Positions 54,801 to 63,115 of a stretch of 64,000 bases of DNA are shown here, in pieces. Position 1 is the first letter of the stretch, and every line of letters starts with the position of its first letter. Made by a program: the position numbers and the translations under genes. A model generated the notes under the pieces. That model was not told where the DNA came from and did not search any database. It saw nothing but the letters and a program-made list of their open reading frames with translations. Source of the stretch: Aplectana chamaeleonis. Its lineage: Eukaryota; Nematoda; Chromadorea; Rhabditida; Cosmocercidae. The stretch lies in the NCBI GenBank assembly GCA_029168955.1, contig JAPDOI010000152.1, positions 248,001-312,000 on the forward strand, read 5' to 3'.

Positions 54801-57800
54801 AGGTTTCGGTTGAGTGCGCAGTTTTGGGCAGTTTGGGCTTTGTGCCGGACAGGTTGGGTCCGGCTGCGCGGAAATATTACATTTCCGGGAAGGCATTACC
54901 CGTGCAGAGGGTTTCTCTGGTTTTTTTTATGGCTGAATTTCACATTTTTGGCGACTCAAGGCGCTCCAAAAAGTTTGGAGCCTCATATTTGCACCACCCT
55001 AAAGTTGGTTTCCTCTGAAAATGGCACTGTGATGCAAAAGGCGAAGTCCGGAGAAGTCTCTTTTTGACTCGATGTTGCTCACATTTGGTGTTTTGACTCG
55101 TTTTTGACGCTTCCAACAGCGTGAGAGCTCTTATTGGAGCCAAGCCACCCCAGTATCGTAGTTATCTCAAAAACTTTTTTGAGTGCGTGTGACCACATTT
55201 ACTCAGGCAGACCATCGCTCGAAGCGACACCGGCTCCTCCCAATTATGACTTCATCGCCCGGACAGCGGCCGAGAGCGAACACCGCGGTCCGCGGTCCCT
55301 GTCCGGTGCCAGTTCGCCCCTCGGCCGCTGTCCGGTCGCTCTCGGGGCGACAGCGGTGCCAACTTCAGAGATAGATAAGCGCAGAATTGGTTGCTCTCTG
55401 AGTGATAAACTGTGGGACCTTAGTGGCAGTGCGCCGTACGCCGTATAAAGCGTGCGGGACCTCAGTGACGGTGCGCCGGACAAAGTATACGGACGGTACC
55501 CAATCGGCTGTGCGCCGGACGCCGGATAAAGTGTGCGGGACCCCTGTGACAGTGCGCCGGACTCCGGACAAAGTATATGGTACCCAATTGGCGGTGCGCC
55601 GGACGCCGGATAAAGTGTGCGGGACCCAAGAGGGAGTGCGTCAGACGCCATAAAAAGTGTGCGGGACCCAAATGGGAATACGTCAGACGCCGTGAAAAGT
55701 GTGCAGGACCCCGAAGGAGTGTGCAGGATGGCATGAAGTGTTTGCAGGCCAAGCCGAGCCGTCACGGCGCCCTTTTCACAATCGGTTTCCGTTTTTTCAT
55801 TGTCTTTTCGCTTTCCGTGACTACTCGGGCAGGCACATCGGATCACCTGGCGAATTTCTGTCTTATTTCGTTTTCCCGATTACAGCCACTGCGATTTCCC
55901 CAAGCTTTAATCCGTTACCCATCGTCCGAGGACCCATCATCCGAGTTGAAGAGTACATGGTGCAGTGGCAGGCATGAAAAAGCATGGTTAAGCGAATTAT
56001 CCCGTCTTACACCTCATTCATACTTTTGCGATAGCGGCAAATTCCGCGATTATCAGTGGAAAAATAAGGAATCAGACGTCTGATACTGCTCTAAAATGTG
56101 AAATCAGGTGTTTGATAATGGTATCAGACATCTAAATTCTCATTTTTCTGCTGATAATCCGCGGCATTTGCCGCTATCGCAAAAGTATGAATGAGGTGTT
56201 AATGTGTTTATCACATGCACAGCCGGTATAAAAGGTGCCCGATCTCATTCGAGTCCTCATTCGGCATTCTGATGCCGGCCATGGAAGGTGACTTGGAGTC
56301 CCTCTCTGGAGGCCAGTATATTTTTGGACGCTGGGGGATACGGGATCCTCACAGCTGGGTGGTGGAGGGCGGTTTTCGCCGCGGTCCGCAGGGAGGGTGG
56401 TTCCTCACCGCAGACCTCGGCGAAGGTTACGCCCTTGTTGCGGACCGAGGCGGGGATTTCTTGCCGTGGACCGCGACATTCACGCACCTCTCGAGAAAAG
56501 GCGAATAAAAAGAAAAACTAGGGGGATTTTCGAAAATCGCCCTGACAGCGACCGCAGTGCCAAGTGCGACTGAATATCGCTCCGAGCGGGACTGCGGTCG
56601 CCCGGAGAGCGGCTGCTGTGGCCCGAGTAGAAGGCTAATTTTCGCTCGGAGCGGAGAGACAGCGTCGCTCGGGTCGCTGTCCGGTCCCGCTCCGAGCGAT
56701 GGTTTGCCTCGGGAAATTACTGAAAGCTGATACTTTGTCCAAACTATCGTATAGTCACCGTAACGTACAATTTTATGGCGGCTTCTGCAGACACAGCTGT
56801 TCTCGCGCTGCAATCTTACTATCCGAGGGTGGCTGTTACTATAGTGAGGTCCGTGGCTTGTTTCCAAAAGAAAAAGTATTTAAATCCAAACCGCGGCTGG
56901 CGCGGGCATATTAAATCTCACCGCTGGCTGGTAATTACCATCCGGCCGTCGGTGATATTTAATTCGCCCGCGCCAGCCGCGGTTTAAATTTAAATGCTTT
57001 TTTCCTGAGGAAACAAGCCACGAACCTAACCATACCTCATTTCGGTTTACCAAGTGATTTGGAGGAAATTCCTTACCCTCTGAAAATTTCACGAGCCCCC
57101 TCCTAAATTTTCATTTCTTGTCAAAAATTATTTAAATGTTTTACGACCCCCCGTTGCGCCGAGTCGCAACCCTGCTTAACCCTGATTAAGGATTCCGCAA
57201 AGAGTTTGGCTTTAAATCAAGGATAGGAATCCGAAATTCTATCCGAATATCCTTAACTCCGAAGACATACTGTGAAATTGCATATATGCAGTATTTGCAC
57301 CCTAATCACATAATGTAATAAATTGAAGTTTTGTAAAGCTTATTTTGTAGGTTTCCCCAACGTATCACAGACATTGAGGTCATCTGTATAACCCACTTTT
57401 GCTACCATTTAGTTTGGCTTCGAATCGGATTCACGCACAGATGGGTTTGTTGGTACCCAAATGGTTTTTTTAATCTGAAGACTCGAATACGTTCTGTTTT
57501 TTTTTCAAAAACAAATTCGTAGTCACACCTTAGTATTATAATAGTTGGTTCATCTATCCTTCTGGGTAAGTAGTACGAATTTGTTACCTTTACGAGCCAT
57601 CTACAAGAATCATTCTCTGATTTTATTACAAATTTTCTACTTATTTCAAATACTGATTTAGGTTGTGGCTACAACGGATGGATTGGGTGAAGCGGTTTCA
57701 GACAACTTTATGGTTCATCATGACGAAAATGCGAGGTGAGGAAAGTCATTTTGTTCAGAATTCCGAGTATTGCCGTAGTAAATTTTGAACTTTTTTTTGC

Positions 57801-59026
57801 TGTAAATTGAAAGTTCCTGGAAGATCAACTTCTAAACATATTCACAGGATAGATTCGCGGGTCATTTCATCGGCAGTTGTTGAATAAGAACACCCTGATT
57901 CAGTGCTAGTTCTTGCGTCGTGGCATTCATAGAGCTTTAGGGAGAATAGAGCAGCAAGCTATTGGTCTGCAAATGCCGCAACGCTACCGCTCGCATTGAA
58001 CCAAGGCTACCATGGGCCGCCTCCGATTCAGCTAGAATATTTTGGTGTTGTAACGTGTGTAACTCATTAGTGATTTGAAACTTTCAGCGAACGCTTTTTT
58101 ACATGTTTTATCTTCTGAGAACGTATGTTTTTGTTCTTTCAGTGAACCGCCTAGTGGGCTATCAATCATCTACTTTTCTGAGGACAGAACAATCTACTCC
58201 TCTGAGTCTTCGCAGAAACGCGTCGTCGAGTCCTTCGATTGTGTGGCGTCCTTGAAGTGCGTTGCTAAGTACTTAAGTAGTCATTTCATGTTCGTGCTCA
58301 TTTTGAGAGGACCATGTGAAAGAAGTGTACGAATCTATTGTATCACTCGCATAGGGATGGAGCACGAACTCGATGGTTCTTGGATGGTGTGATGATTTCT
58401 GGAGCGGAAACAGGGATTGAGCTGTCGCAGAACAATCGTCGCCTCAGCATCACTCAGCAGGAAGTTCTGGGAAATGTTGGTTACTAGTAGAATAATACAC
58501 TTGCCTGGAGTACAATAATGGGGTCTTTTTCGCGATTTTCTTCCGGTTTATTTTGATTGTTCGGTTGCACTTTTAAAAAATATCACAAACGACCTGCATT
58601 ACAGTGTTGCGCAGAATAAAATTCTTACACTTAAAACTGTTTTTATGTCAATTTAACGCTTCAAAGTTGTTTTCTTGGTTTCCCACATAAACCCACAAGT
58701 AAGGCTTGTCTATAAGGTTTTTTCTTTCAGGGAGTCTCTGAGCACAAATTAGATTGCAAGGTGGATGCGTCTTCTGGAGTGTTATTTGATAGCAGGTCGT
58801 TGAAGATCAGAGTTGTAGGTCAGTTTGGGGCTGCTTGTCGGCATGTAAAGTGAATTCCAAAAATTGCTACTCCTTCGCCCCCCAAAAAATTACTTCAGAT
58901 GTGCCGAAGCTGAAGACTTCTCCACCGGAAAAGTTCGCACCCATGGGCTCTCGCCTCGTCATGTCCTGCTCGCCAAGGAACACTTTAATTCCACTCACCG
59001 TTCGATGGTATTTCAATGGAAAAGAG
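45559..59026 (+). CDS. Sidekick/RIG-4-like immunoglobulin-superfamily adhesion receptor, N-terminal eight exons
   Basis: Sidekick proteins are large cell-surface receptors (Ig domains, then many FN3 domains, one membrane segment) for homophilic adhesion, mainly in neurons and epithelia. Eight exons join in phase to 364 residues: signal peptide 1-22 (hydrophobic LFLSLFLLV, cleavage near CLA-Q); Ig1 about 35-111 (Cys53, Trp63, Cys92, with DSGVYRC); YLDGFEESDDSE linker; Ig2 about 125-205 with Trp154 but no disulfide cysteines; Ig3 about 215-321 (Cys247, Trp259, Cys301); Ig4 from 322 (Cys345, Trp358), cut by intron 8. A cysteine-less Ig2 after a Y-x-x-F-E-E linker, and Ig3 with DGVxxSG and NRRLxI, fit sidekick as I know it. 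Contactin or another IgSF protein is the alternative. IgSF is near certain, sidekick likely. The rest of the gene is beyond 64000. Confidence 0.75.
46015..46319. mobile_element. hAT-type MITE, second copy of the CAGGGTTGAGC family
   Basis: GGTTGAGCAGGGTTGCGACT at the left and ACGGCTTGCCCAACCTTG at the right, with GGAGTCGTGAAAA and GGGTCGTAGCTCCGCC inside. The flanking 8-bp duplication is no longer recognisable. Confidence 0.7.
46430..46600. repeat. Ancient dispersed repeat H, fragment
   Basis: GTGCTGAATACGAATATG and TTACGTTAGGTTACGATAC blocks correspond to the start of the 33830-34190 fragment. Confidence 0.4.
47123..47250. mobile_element. Fold-back element, family G copy 2
   Basis: ATCGTGAAGAGACTTTGCGT then TCACTGTT pairs with AACAGTGAACGCGAAGTCTC then CACGAT; inner arms GGTTGGCGCAAACTCGGTGC and GCACCGAGCTTGCGCCAAC are also inverted. 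The arms are about 55 bp and the loop about 16 nt. Confidence 0.75.
47497..47658. mobile_element. Family B-like MITE, diverged
   Basis: TATCCTCTATTCAATCCGG at the left and TGGCTCTGGAATAGGCTATA at the right keep the layout of family B. The module reads GCGTATTCTGCGTATCCTTC, CACATTCTCGCCGTCTCTCC and GCTCCGTACACGCACGCG. Confidence 0.6.
48095..48240 (+). CDS. Sidekick-like gene, exon 2
   Basis: Residues 112-160. The acceptor ATTTTTAAG| gives AT, completing Tyr112; it reads LDGFEESDDSERLVSAIGGH then FVIRRPSLVAYADPIPNADY and SWYNGESQ. The donor is CAG|GTAAGA, phase 0. It contributes the linker and the first half of Ig2. Confidence 0.8.
48830..49140. repeat. Ancient dispersed repeat H, fragment
   Basis: TCCTGAACACGAATCTGTGG, GAATCTAGGTTACGGTAAT and CCACCGTAATTTATCGAAAA then GATTCGTGTTGGG occur in the same order as at 33830-34190. 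A further partial copy follows at 49380-49575. Confidence 0.5.
49134..49370. mobile_element. hAT-type MITE, diverged third copy
   Basis: The right end GGGGGTCGTAGCGCCATCGA then GCAACGCCACGCTTGACCCTG is clear; the left end (CAGCGGTGTTGTTACCGGGC) is eroded. The interior contains GGGGTCGTAAAAATTTTT. Confidence 0.55.
49632..49890. mobile_element. Fold-back element with 95-bp arms
   Basis: TAAACTGACACCGTCGTAGT then GGGCTACACGATCGATC pairs with GATCGCGTAGCCCGCTACGG then TGGTGTCAAAGTTTA. Inner arms GGATGGCCTGCGATAGGA and TCTTATCGCAGGCCATCTAG are also inverted. The loop is about 60 nt. It lies in intron 2. Confidence 0.75.
50000..52440. other. Interior of intron 2, nothing recognised
   Basis: Several 70-107-codon frames on both strands overlap each other and lack splice consensus and known motifs. 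Confidence 0.4.
52468..52602. mobile_element. PIF/Harbinger-like MITE, short copy
   Basis: GGCGTCGTTTATACTTCAAT then CACCGAGCGGCGC at the left mirrors GCGCCGCTCGGCGGTGGAAG then TATACACGACGC at the right. AATCAATATTATAGGATTGC in the middle matches 7504 and 28208. The flanks (CTA, TTA-like) only suggest a 3-bp duplication. Confidence 0.7.
53278..53550. mobile_element. hAT-type MITE with perfect 8-bp duplication (273 bp)
   Basis: The ends are CAGGGTTGAGCAGCGTTGCG and GCAACGGCCTGCTAAACCCTG. CTTGAAAC flanks both sides exactly (53270-53277 and 53551-53558). It is inserted in intron 2 of the sidekick-like gene. Confidence 0.9.
54592..54678 (+). CDS. Sidekick-like gene, exon 3
   Basis: Residues 161-189 in phase 0: VYSNRSHYITSRGDLVVVDA then TRSSFGSYK. 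The acceptor is ACTTTTAAG| and the donor is AAG|GTAGGG. It continues Ig2 toward its F strand (GSYK, where Cys would be expected). Confidence 0.8.
55408..55740. repeat. 42-bp minisatellite, about eight units
   Basis: Units share GTGCGCCGGACGCCGGATAA then AGTGTGCGGGACCC with variation. Because 42 is divisible by three, long frames stay open on both strands: VRRTPDKVCGT on plus, and GSRTLYPASGAPPI inside a 200-codon minus frame at 55244-55846. Both are explained by the repeat. Confidence 0.8.
56010..56198. mobile_element. PIF/Harbinger-like palindromic MITE with TTA duplication (189 bp)
   Basis: CACCTCATTCATACTTTTGC then GATAGCGGCAAA mirrors TTTGCCGCTATCGCAAAAGT then ATGAATGAGGTG. Arms extend about 80 bp to the TCAGACGTCTGATAC centre. 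TTA flanks both sides (56007-56009 and 56199-56201). Confidence 0.85.
56847..57026. mobile_element. Fold-back MITE with CGTGGCTTGTTTCC ends
   Basis: CCGTGGCTTGTTTCC then ACCGCGGCTGGCGCGGGCAT pairs with TTCGCCCGCGCCAGCCGCGG then GGAAACAAGCCACG. Arms are about 75 bp. A half copy is at 42408-42470. Confidence 0.75.
57060..57184. mobile_element. hAT-type MITE, one end only, inverted
   Basis: GACCCCCCGTTGCGCCGAGT then CGCAACCCTGCTTAACCCTG is the inverse of the left end at 53278. The other end is not found. Confidence 0.65.
57662..57735 (+). CDS. Sidekick-like gene, exon 4
   Basis: Residues 190-213 plus two bases: VVATTDGLGEAVSDNFMVHH then DENA. The acceptor is CTGATTTAG| and the donor is GCGAG|GTGAGG, phase 2. 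It ends Ig2. Confidence 0.8.
58143..58256 (+). CDS. Sidekick-like gene, exon 5
   Basis: One base completes Ser214, then EPPSGLSIIYFSEDRTIYSS and ESSQKRVVESFDCVASL (215-251), plus two bases. The acceptor is TTCTTTCAG| and the donor is TTGAA|GTGCGT, phase 2. It starts Ig3 and supplies Cys247. Confidence 0.8.
58355..58475 (+). CDS. Sidekick-like gene, exon 6
   Basis: One base completes Lys252, then DGARTRWFLDGVMISGAETG and IELSQNNRRLSITQQEVLGN (253-292). The acceptor is CTCGCATAG|. The donor taken is GGAAAT|GTTGGT, because it is the only choice that keeps the next exon in frame; a GT four bases further gives a stop. The donor is unusual, so this end is the least certain junction. Confidence 0.7.
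58731..58818 (+). CDS. Sidekick-like gene, exon 7
   Basis: Residues 293-321 plus one base: GVSEHKLDCKVDASSGVLFD then SRSLKIRVV. The acceptor is TTTCTTTCAG| and the donor is GTAG|GTCAGT, phase 1. Cys301 closes Ig3; the usual Tyr two residues before it is Leu. Confidence 0.8.
58899..59026 (+). CDS. Sidekick-like gene, exon 8
   Basis: AT completes Asp322, then VPKLKTSPPEKFAPMGSRLV, MSCSPRNTLIPLTVRWYFNG and KE (to 364). The acceptor is TTACTTCAG| and the donor is GAG|GTGAGT, phase 0. It holds the B and C strands of Ig4 (Cys345, Trp358). The next exon must lie beyond 64000, or it is too short for me to see. Confidence 0.8.
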
Positions 59027-60707
59027 GTGAGTAGATTTTCTCTCCTCATGGGTTCATTTTTCTCGGTTTTCAAAAATTTTGTACAAATTTGAGCTTGTTG
59101 TGGATGTGCCAATTATGAAACCGGTGTGGATCGTGGCTGGCACAATCATCGCTAGTTATCCGCACTAATTGGCATCGCCGCCGTCGCTGCGCGGACACCT
59201 CACCTCGCGCTCATGCCTTTCTCACTAATACCAAACACACACACACACAATCATTGCGCGTCGTAGGGAGTAGAATGACCCAATTCGGTCACTGACCTGG
59301 TATGACGTTTGAAAGTCATTGCATAGTTTAGGCGCTGAAAAGTTACTTTGGAGTATATATATGCGTTGCATAGGGGCGAAATGCAAGGTCGGACACGTGA
59401 ATGCAGGGCGCCCGAAAAGTTGTCACATTAGAAAATGGTTAGAAATCCTGAGTGAGAGTCCAGATGAAGCTGAAGAAATACATTTTCTCAGCCCTGGATT
59501 CGATCTAGTTATCTATGTTTTTGTCGAAAGTCTTCCATTCTTGCAGCGTCGCGTTTAACACACGCGGCTAAAAAACACATTTGGCGCGTTGGGTCACTAT
59601 GAACTGCTGCAAACGCGCATCCTGAAAGCGCATTCTACCGTCTTCGCCCTAGGACGAATTATAACTGTGATTGCAGCATTCTGATTAACTATTCGTCCGT
59701 TGGCGACGCTTGGAAATTAATTTTTTAGGGGCTGGGGGGCGGAAAATGCAGATCAAACATAAAAATTACGGGCAGGGAAAGCTTTTTACGAGTTTTGGGT
59801 AGGAGAAGCAGGAACTAAATGTATCACCTGAGTTGTTCGGAGCGCAAAACCATTTCTGACTTTACAAAATGTTTTACTTTTAGGCTTACTGCCCAAAACG
59901 TTGAAAAATAAGATGCGTGAGATCAAAAATATGTGAAATTAAAATTTATTGTTTTTGTGTGAGCACGGCTTCTAGCAGGGGATATAATGCTCCGCACGTT
60001 GAGCTATTTTCCCAGCAGGCTCTTCAACAATTCTAGTTCTATAAAGGGTCCGCTAATTTTCGAACTAGAAAGTCGTTCCGGGAACAAAAACAATAGCTTA
60101 CAGAGTAATACTGTGTCTGTTTTTGGTATGAAGCACTGAGCTTGAAAGGAATCCGGTTGAGAGACTAATGGTAGGGTTTGAACGCAGAATAAATGTGTTT
60201 CCTACGTAATTGGGATGACACACGGTCTCGTTCCTTGAACCTATATACGGCAACAAAAACTCTTGCATTGCAGAACGATGCTCTTATTGGTTGGAAAAGC
60301 AAATACAGGATCAGATTATGACCCGGAATTCCCAGATTCAAAGCCCACCATTTCACGAAGATATATACACTGGCTCGAATATGCCTGCAAAATAGGTCAA
60401 ACATACTCGAGCTCAGTGGTGAGTGTGCTGCCCGTAATGCTTTCACTTGTCCTTGAACTGATCAAATTACGGGTGTCATTGCTTTTTGCCAAATTTCTAG
60501 AGAATAAGGATTGCTTCTGGTTGGCCCCGTCAGCAGTTTCTGACTGTCTCCTAAATGTAATAACCCTATGGAGTTTCTCATTGTCAACGAAATTGTGTTG
60601 AGAGCTGTTTTAAGAAAAAAGAAAACTGTGTTTTTAGGGAAAACAGCCCACATTCAAAGTTTGTCGATCAGCTATAATAACACCGAAAAATGAAGCTTTG
60701 TTCTTAG
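59027..60707 (+). other. Start of intron 8, no exon found
   Basis: A short (AC)n tract lies at 59234-59249. No phase-0 exon continuing Ig4 (Leu-x-Ile, Asp-x-Gly-x-Tyr-x-Cys) was found on the plus strand. Confidence 0.5.
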
Positions 60708-61179
60708 AGACACCGTCCAACCTCAGAATCGCTTCTCATCTCTCCTATTATTTTTGAGGATCATTTCGCGGTGATCACGATAATGTCTCCAGAGTTGCTC
60801 AACACCCTCCCTCTATTAACGAAGCTATGGTCCCTAATAGAGTGTAAATTCGAGTGCCTTGAATTTCATAGACTATTTGTCGCGAGCCTGTTCTTTCTGA
60901 TCATTTGCCTTCCTCGCACCGGAGCAGACCATAATATAAGCTGGGCCGATAACAGACGGAAGAAGATAGATTTTGATCGAAATCCATCGGGCGTCCCTTC
61001 TTCATTGAGATCGAAAACTATTTGGTGGGCGTGCCCCATTCGCTTCCCTCTGGGGGGCGTGGTCTACTTTCCCCCTCTTTTTATCTCTGCTTCGAGCGAG
61101 ATCTTGCTCTCGGCAGGTTTGGTGTACACGGCGGCCGGACTATAATATCAGAAAATCATCCCTGAGGTTGTATGTGCCT
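60708..61179. mobile_element. TTAA-type MITE, family PB-1 (472 bp)
   Basis: The left end AGACACCGTCCAACCTCAG follows TTAG, and the right end CCTGAGGTTGTATGTGCCT is followed by TTAA (61180-61183). The right 220 bp match 26120-26344. The left flank has one change from TTAA. Confidence 0.6.
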
Positions 61180-61183
61180 TTAA

Positions 61184-62124
61184 ACTTTAGTTGGGTATAG
61201 TCGCCCGTTGATCATAGTGATGTGCCATTTGGATATGGTGAAAGGCAGCATACATGCTCACAAAAGTTGGTGAGACTACGTTAGTGAGATCGTACGGGCT
61301 CTGGAAGGACGCTCACGAAGTTGGAAGCGTCAAAAACGATTTTAAAAGACCGTATTTGAGCCGTATTGACTCACCAAATCATGTTTCTCCGCTCACCGAT
61401 TCGGTTTCCGCCCCTTCAATACAATTTTCGATGCTTTATAACGGTCGTTTTGACTGATTCTTTACGATTCTAACGACGCAGGGCTTCCCGTAAAGGCCGT
61501 ACCAGTTTATTAGCGTCGTTATCCCAACCAATTTGTCGCTAGCTCCGCTATTTCAGCCAATGCGGTGCAACTCGTCCACTTCCGGACCAATACAGAAAGA
61601 GCCGTTATACCTTCATTTCAGTAGTTTTTTTTTCGGTTTTTTTTTGTTATTTCTGAATAGTAGCAGCTTCAGACCTTCGATTCATTCCATAAAATTGATA
61701 TAATTTTTGAGCGTTCAATATATCATCACAGCTGGGTACGAGTGATCATGCCTTATATGCATTTTAAGCTGGCTGGTTCACCGAAGGAGCAGTAATACCT
61801 TTTTATCAGGGCCTTAAAAAGTCAAATTTCGTGGAACTTGAACCTACTCAAAAAATGCGAAATTTTCCAAGCCACAGGGAGGGGACCGCGGAATTTTCTC
61901 AGTTGGAAGGAGGGGCCGCACCCTTCACGAAACGACGAGTTTACCCTGTTTGGATTCCATAGACGTTTTCCGGCGGCCGTTGCTTCTCAAAATCTGTCCA
62001 ATTATTGAACTGAACAGAAAAATCGAATTCAGCTCCCAGCGAGAATTACGGGTTCAGAAGAGAAGTCGACAAACTGTTCGAATTAATGAGTGCAGAAAAT
62101 TATTTTTCTAAAATGGTACGGTGC
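61184..62124. other. Intron 8 interior, nothing recognised
   Basis: Short unassigned frames only. Confidence 0.35.
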
Positions 62125-62672
62125 AACTATCAGAAGAGAATTCTGAAAATTAGGTTCCTTTCAAAAGTAACGATTTGGTAATGGTGAAAAAAAAACTTCA
62201 AAAAGTATCTTGAAGTATCTTAAAAAATGATTTGGCGTAAAATAGCTCGGAGAAATGAAAAAGCCAGGAAATGAAGTTAAATAACCAGAAATGCGATTTG
62301 GTGTTCGACCATTTCTCAAGCTTCTCTGTTAAACCTATCAAAACGAAATCAAGCACGATATGGAATGGAGTTCACCTGCTTGACCTAGGCTGATTCCCTT
62401 ACTACAGCTTTGAAAATGGCTAATATTTCCGTTGCTCGCTTGATTTCGTTTTGATAAGTGTAACGGAGAAGCTTGTGAAATACTCGACCACCAAATCGCA
62501 TCTTTGGTTATTTCACTTCATTTCCTAGCTTTTTTTATTTCTCCAGGCTATTTTACGCCAAATCATTTTTGAGATATATCAAGATATTTTGAAGCTTTTT
62601 TTCGCCATTTCCAAATCGTTACTTTTGCCAGGAACCTAATTTCCAGAACTTTCTCATATTTTCCCGAAGGTT
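62125..62672. mobile_element. Fold-back element with arms of about 225 bp
   Basis: The left arm runs 62125-62355 and the right arm 62437-62672. Matching pairs include TATCAAAACGAAATCAAGC / GCTTGATTTCGTTTTGATA, GATTTGGCGTAAAATAGC / GCTATTTTACGCCAAATC and AAAAGTAACGATTTGG / CCAAATCGTTACTTTT. Identity is roughly 85%, with a spacer of about 80 bp. It is positioned in intron 8, so the transcript could form a long double-stranded hairpin. Confidence 0.8.
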
Positions 62673-62699
62673 CCCTTCCTGACTTCAATTTTGCTCAAC

Positions 62700-63115
62700 G
62701 ATTTCCATTCTGGAATGATGAAACATCTAACAGACGACATTGTCGTATAAGTACAACTTTTGAAACTTATGACCCACAATCATAAAAATAGCACTCATTG
62801 CCGAATTTTGCGCAACATGCGAAAATTCAATATAATTGATCATTAATATTTGGTCTTGCATGATGAGAAGAATTTCACAAACAAGTGACATAGAGCCATC
62901 AACAATCGAAAATCATTGCGGCAGTTTGTGCAACAGGCGAAAAAATCAATATTATTGATTGGTATTTATCGATAATGACTGATGAGCAAAATTCTCCAAC
63001 CAAAAAAACCAATCCCATCTCCAATCACCACTCCTAGCCGCTTTTTGTGCAAAAAGCGCTAAAATCGATAATATTGATTATTGATCGATGACGTGTCATG
63101 AGTGCGAAAGTTCAG
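62700..63115. repeat. Diverged direct repeat of about 119 bp, three units
   Basis: GCGCAACATGCGAAAATTCA (62810), GTGCAACAGGCGAAAAAATC (62928) and GTGCAAAAAGCGCTAAAATC (63047) recur at 118-119 bp spacing. Each is followed by an AATATTATTGATT-type palindromic block and a TGATGAG/TCATGAG block. The units are well diverged, so the triplication is old. Confidence 0.65.

Larger units (their letters stand above)
54679..57661 (+). other. Intron 3 (3.0 kb)
   Basis: Contains a 42-bp minisatellite (55408-55740), a GC-rich inverted pair (55258-55350), a PIF/Harbinger-like palindrome (56010-56198), GC-rich CTCCGAGCG repeats (56370-56700), a fold-back (56847-57026) and a hAT-type MITE end (57060-57184). 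Confidence 0.7.

Noticed and set aside
55244..55846. 200-codon minus-strand open frame as a gene
   Set aside because: It lies across a 42-bp minisatellite inside an intron; the periodicity explains the open frame and no start or splice context is seen.
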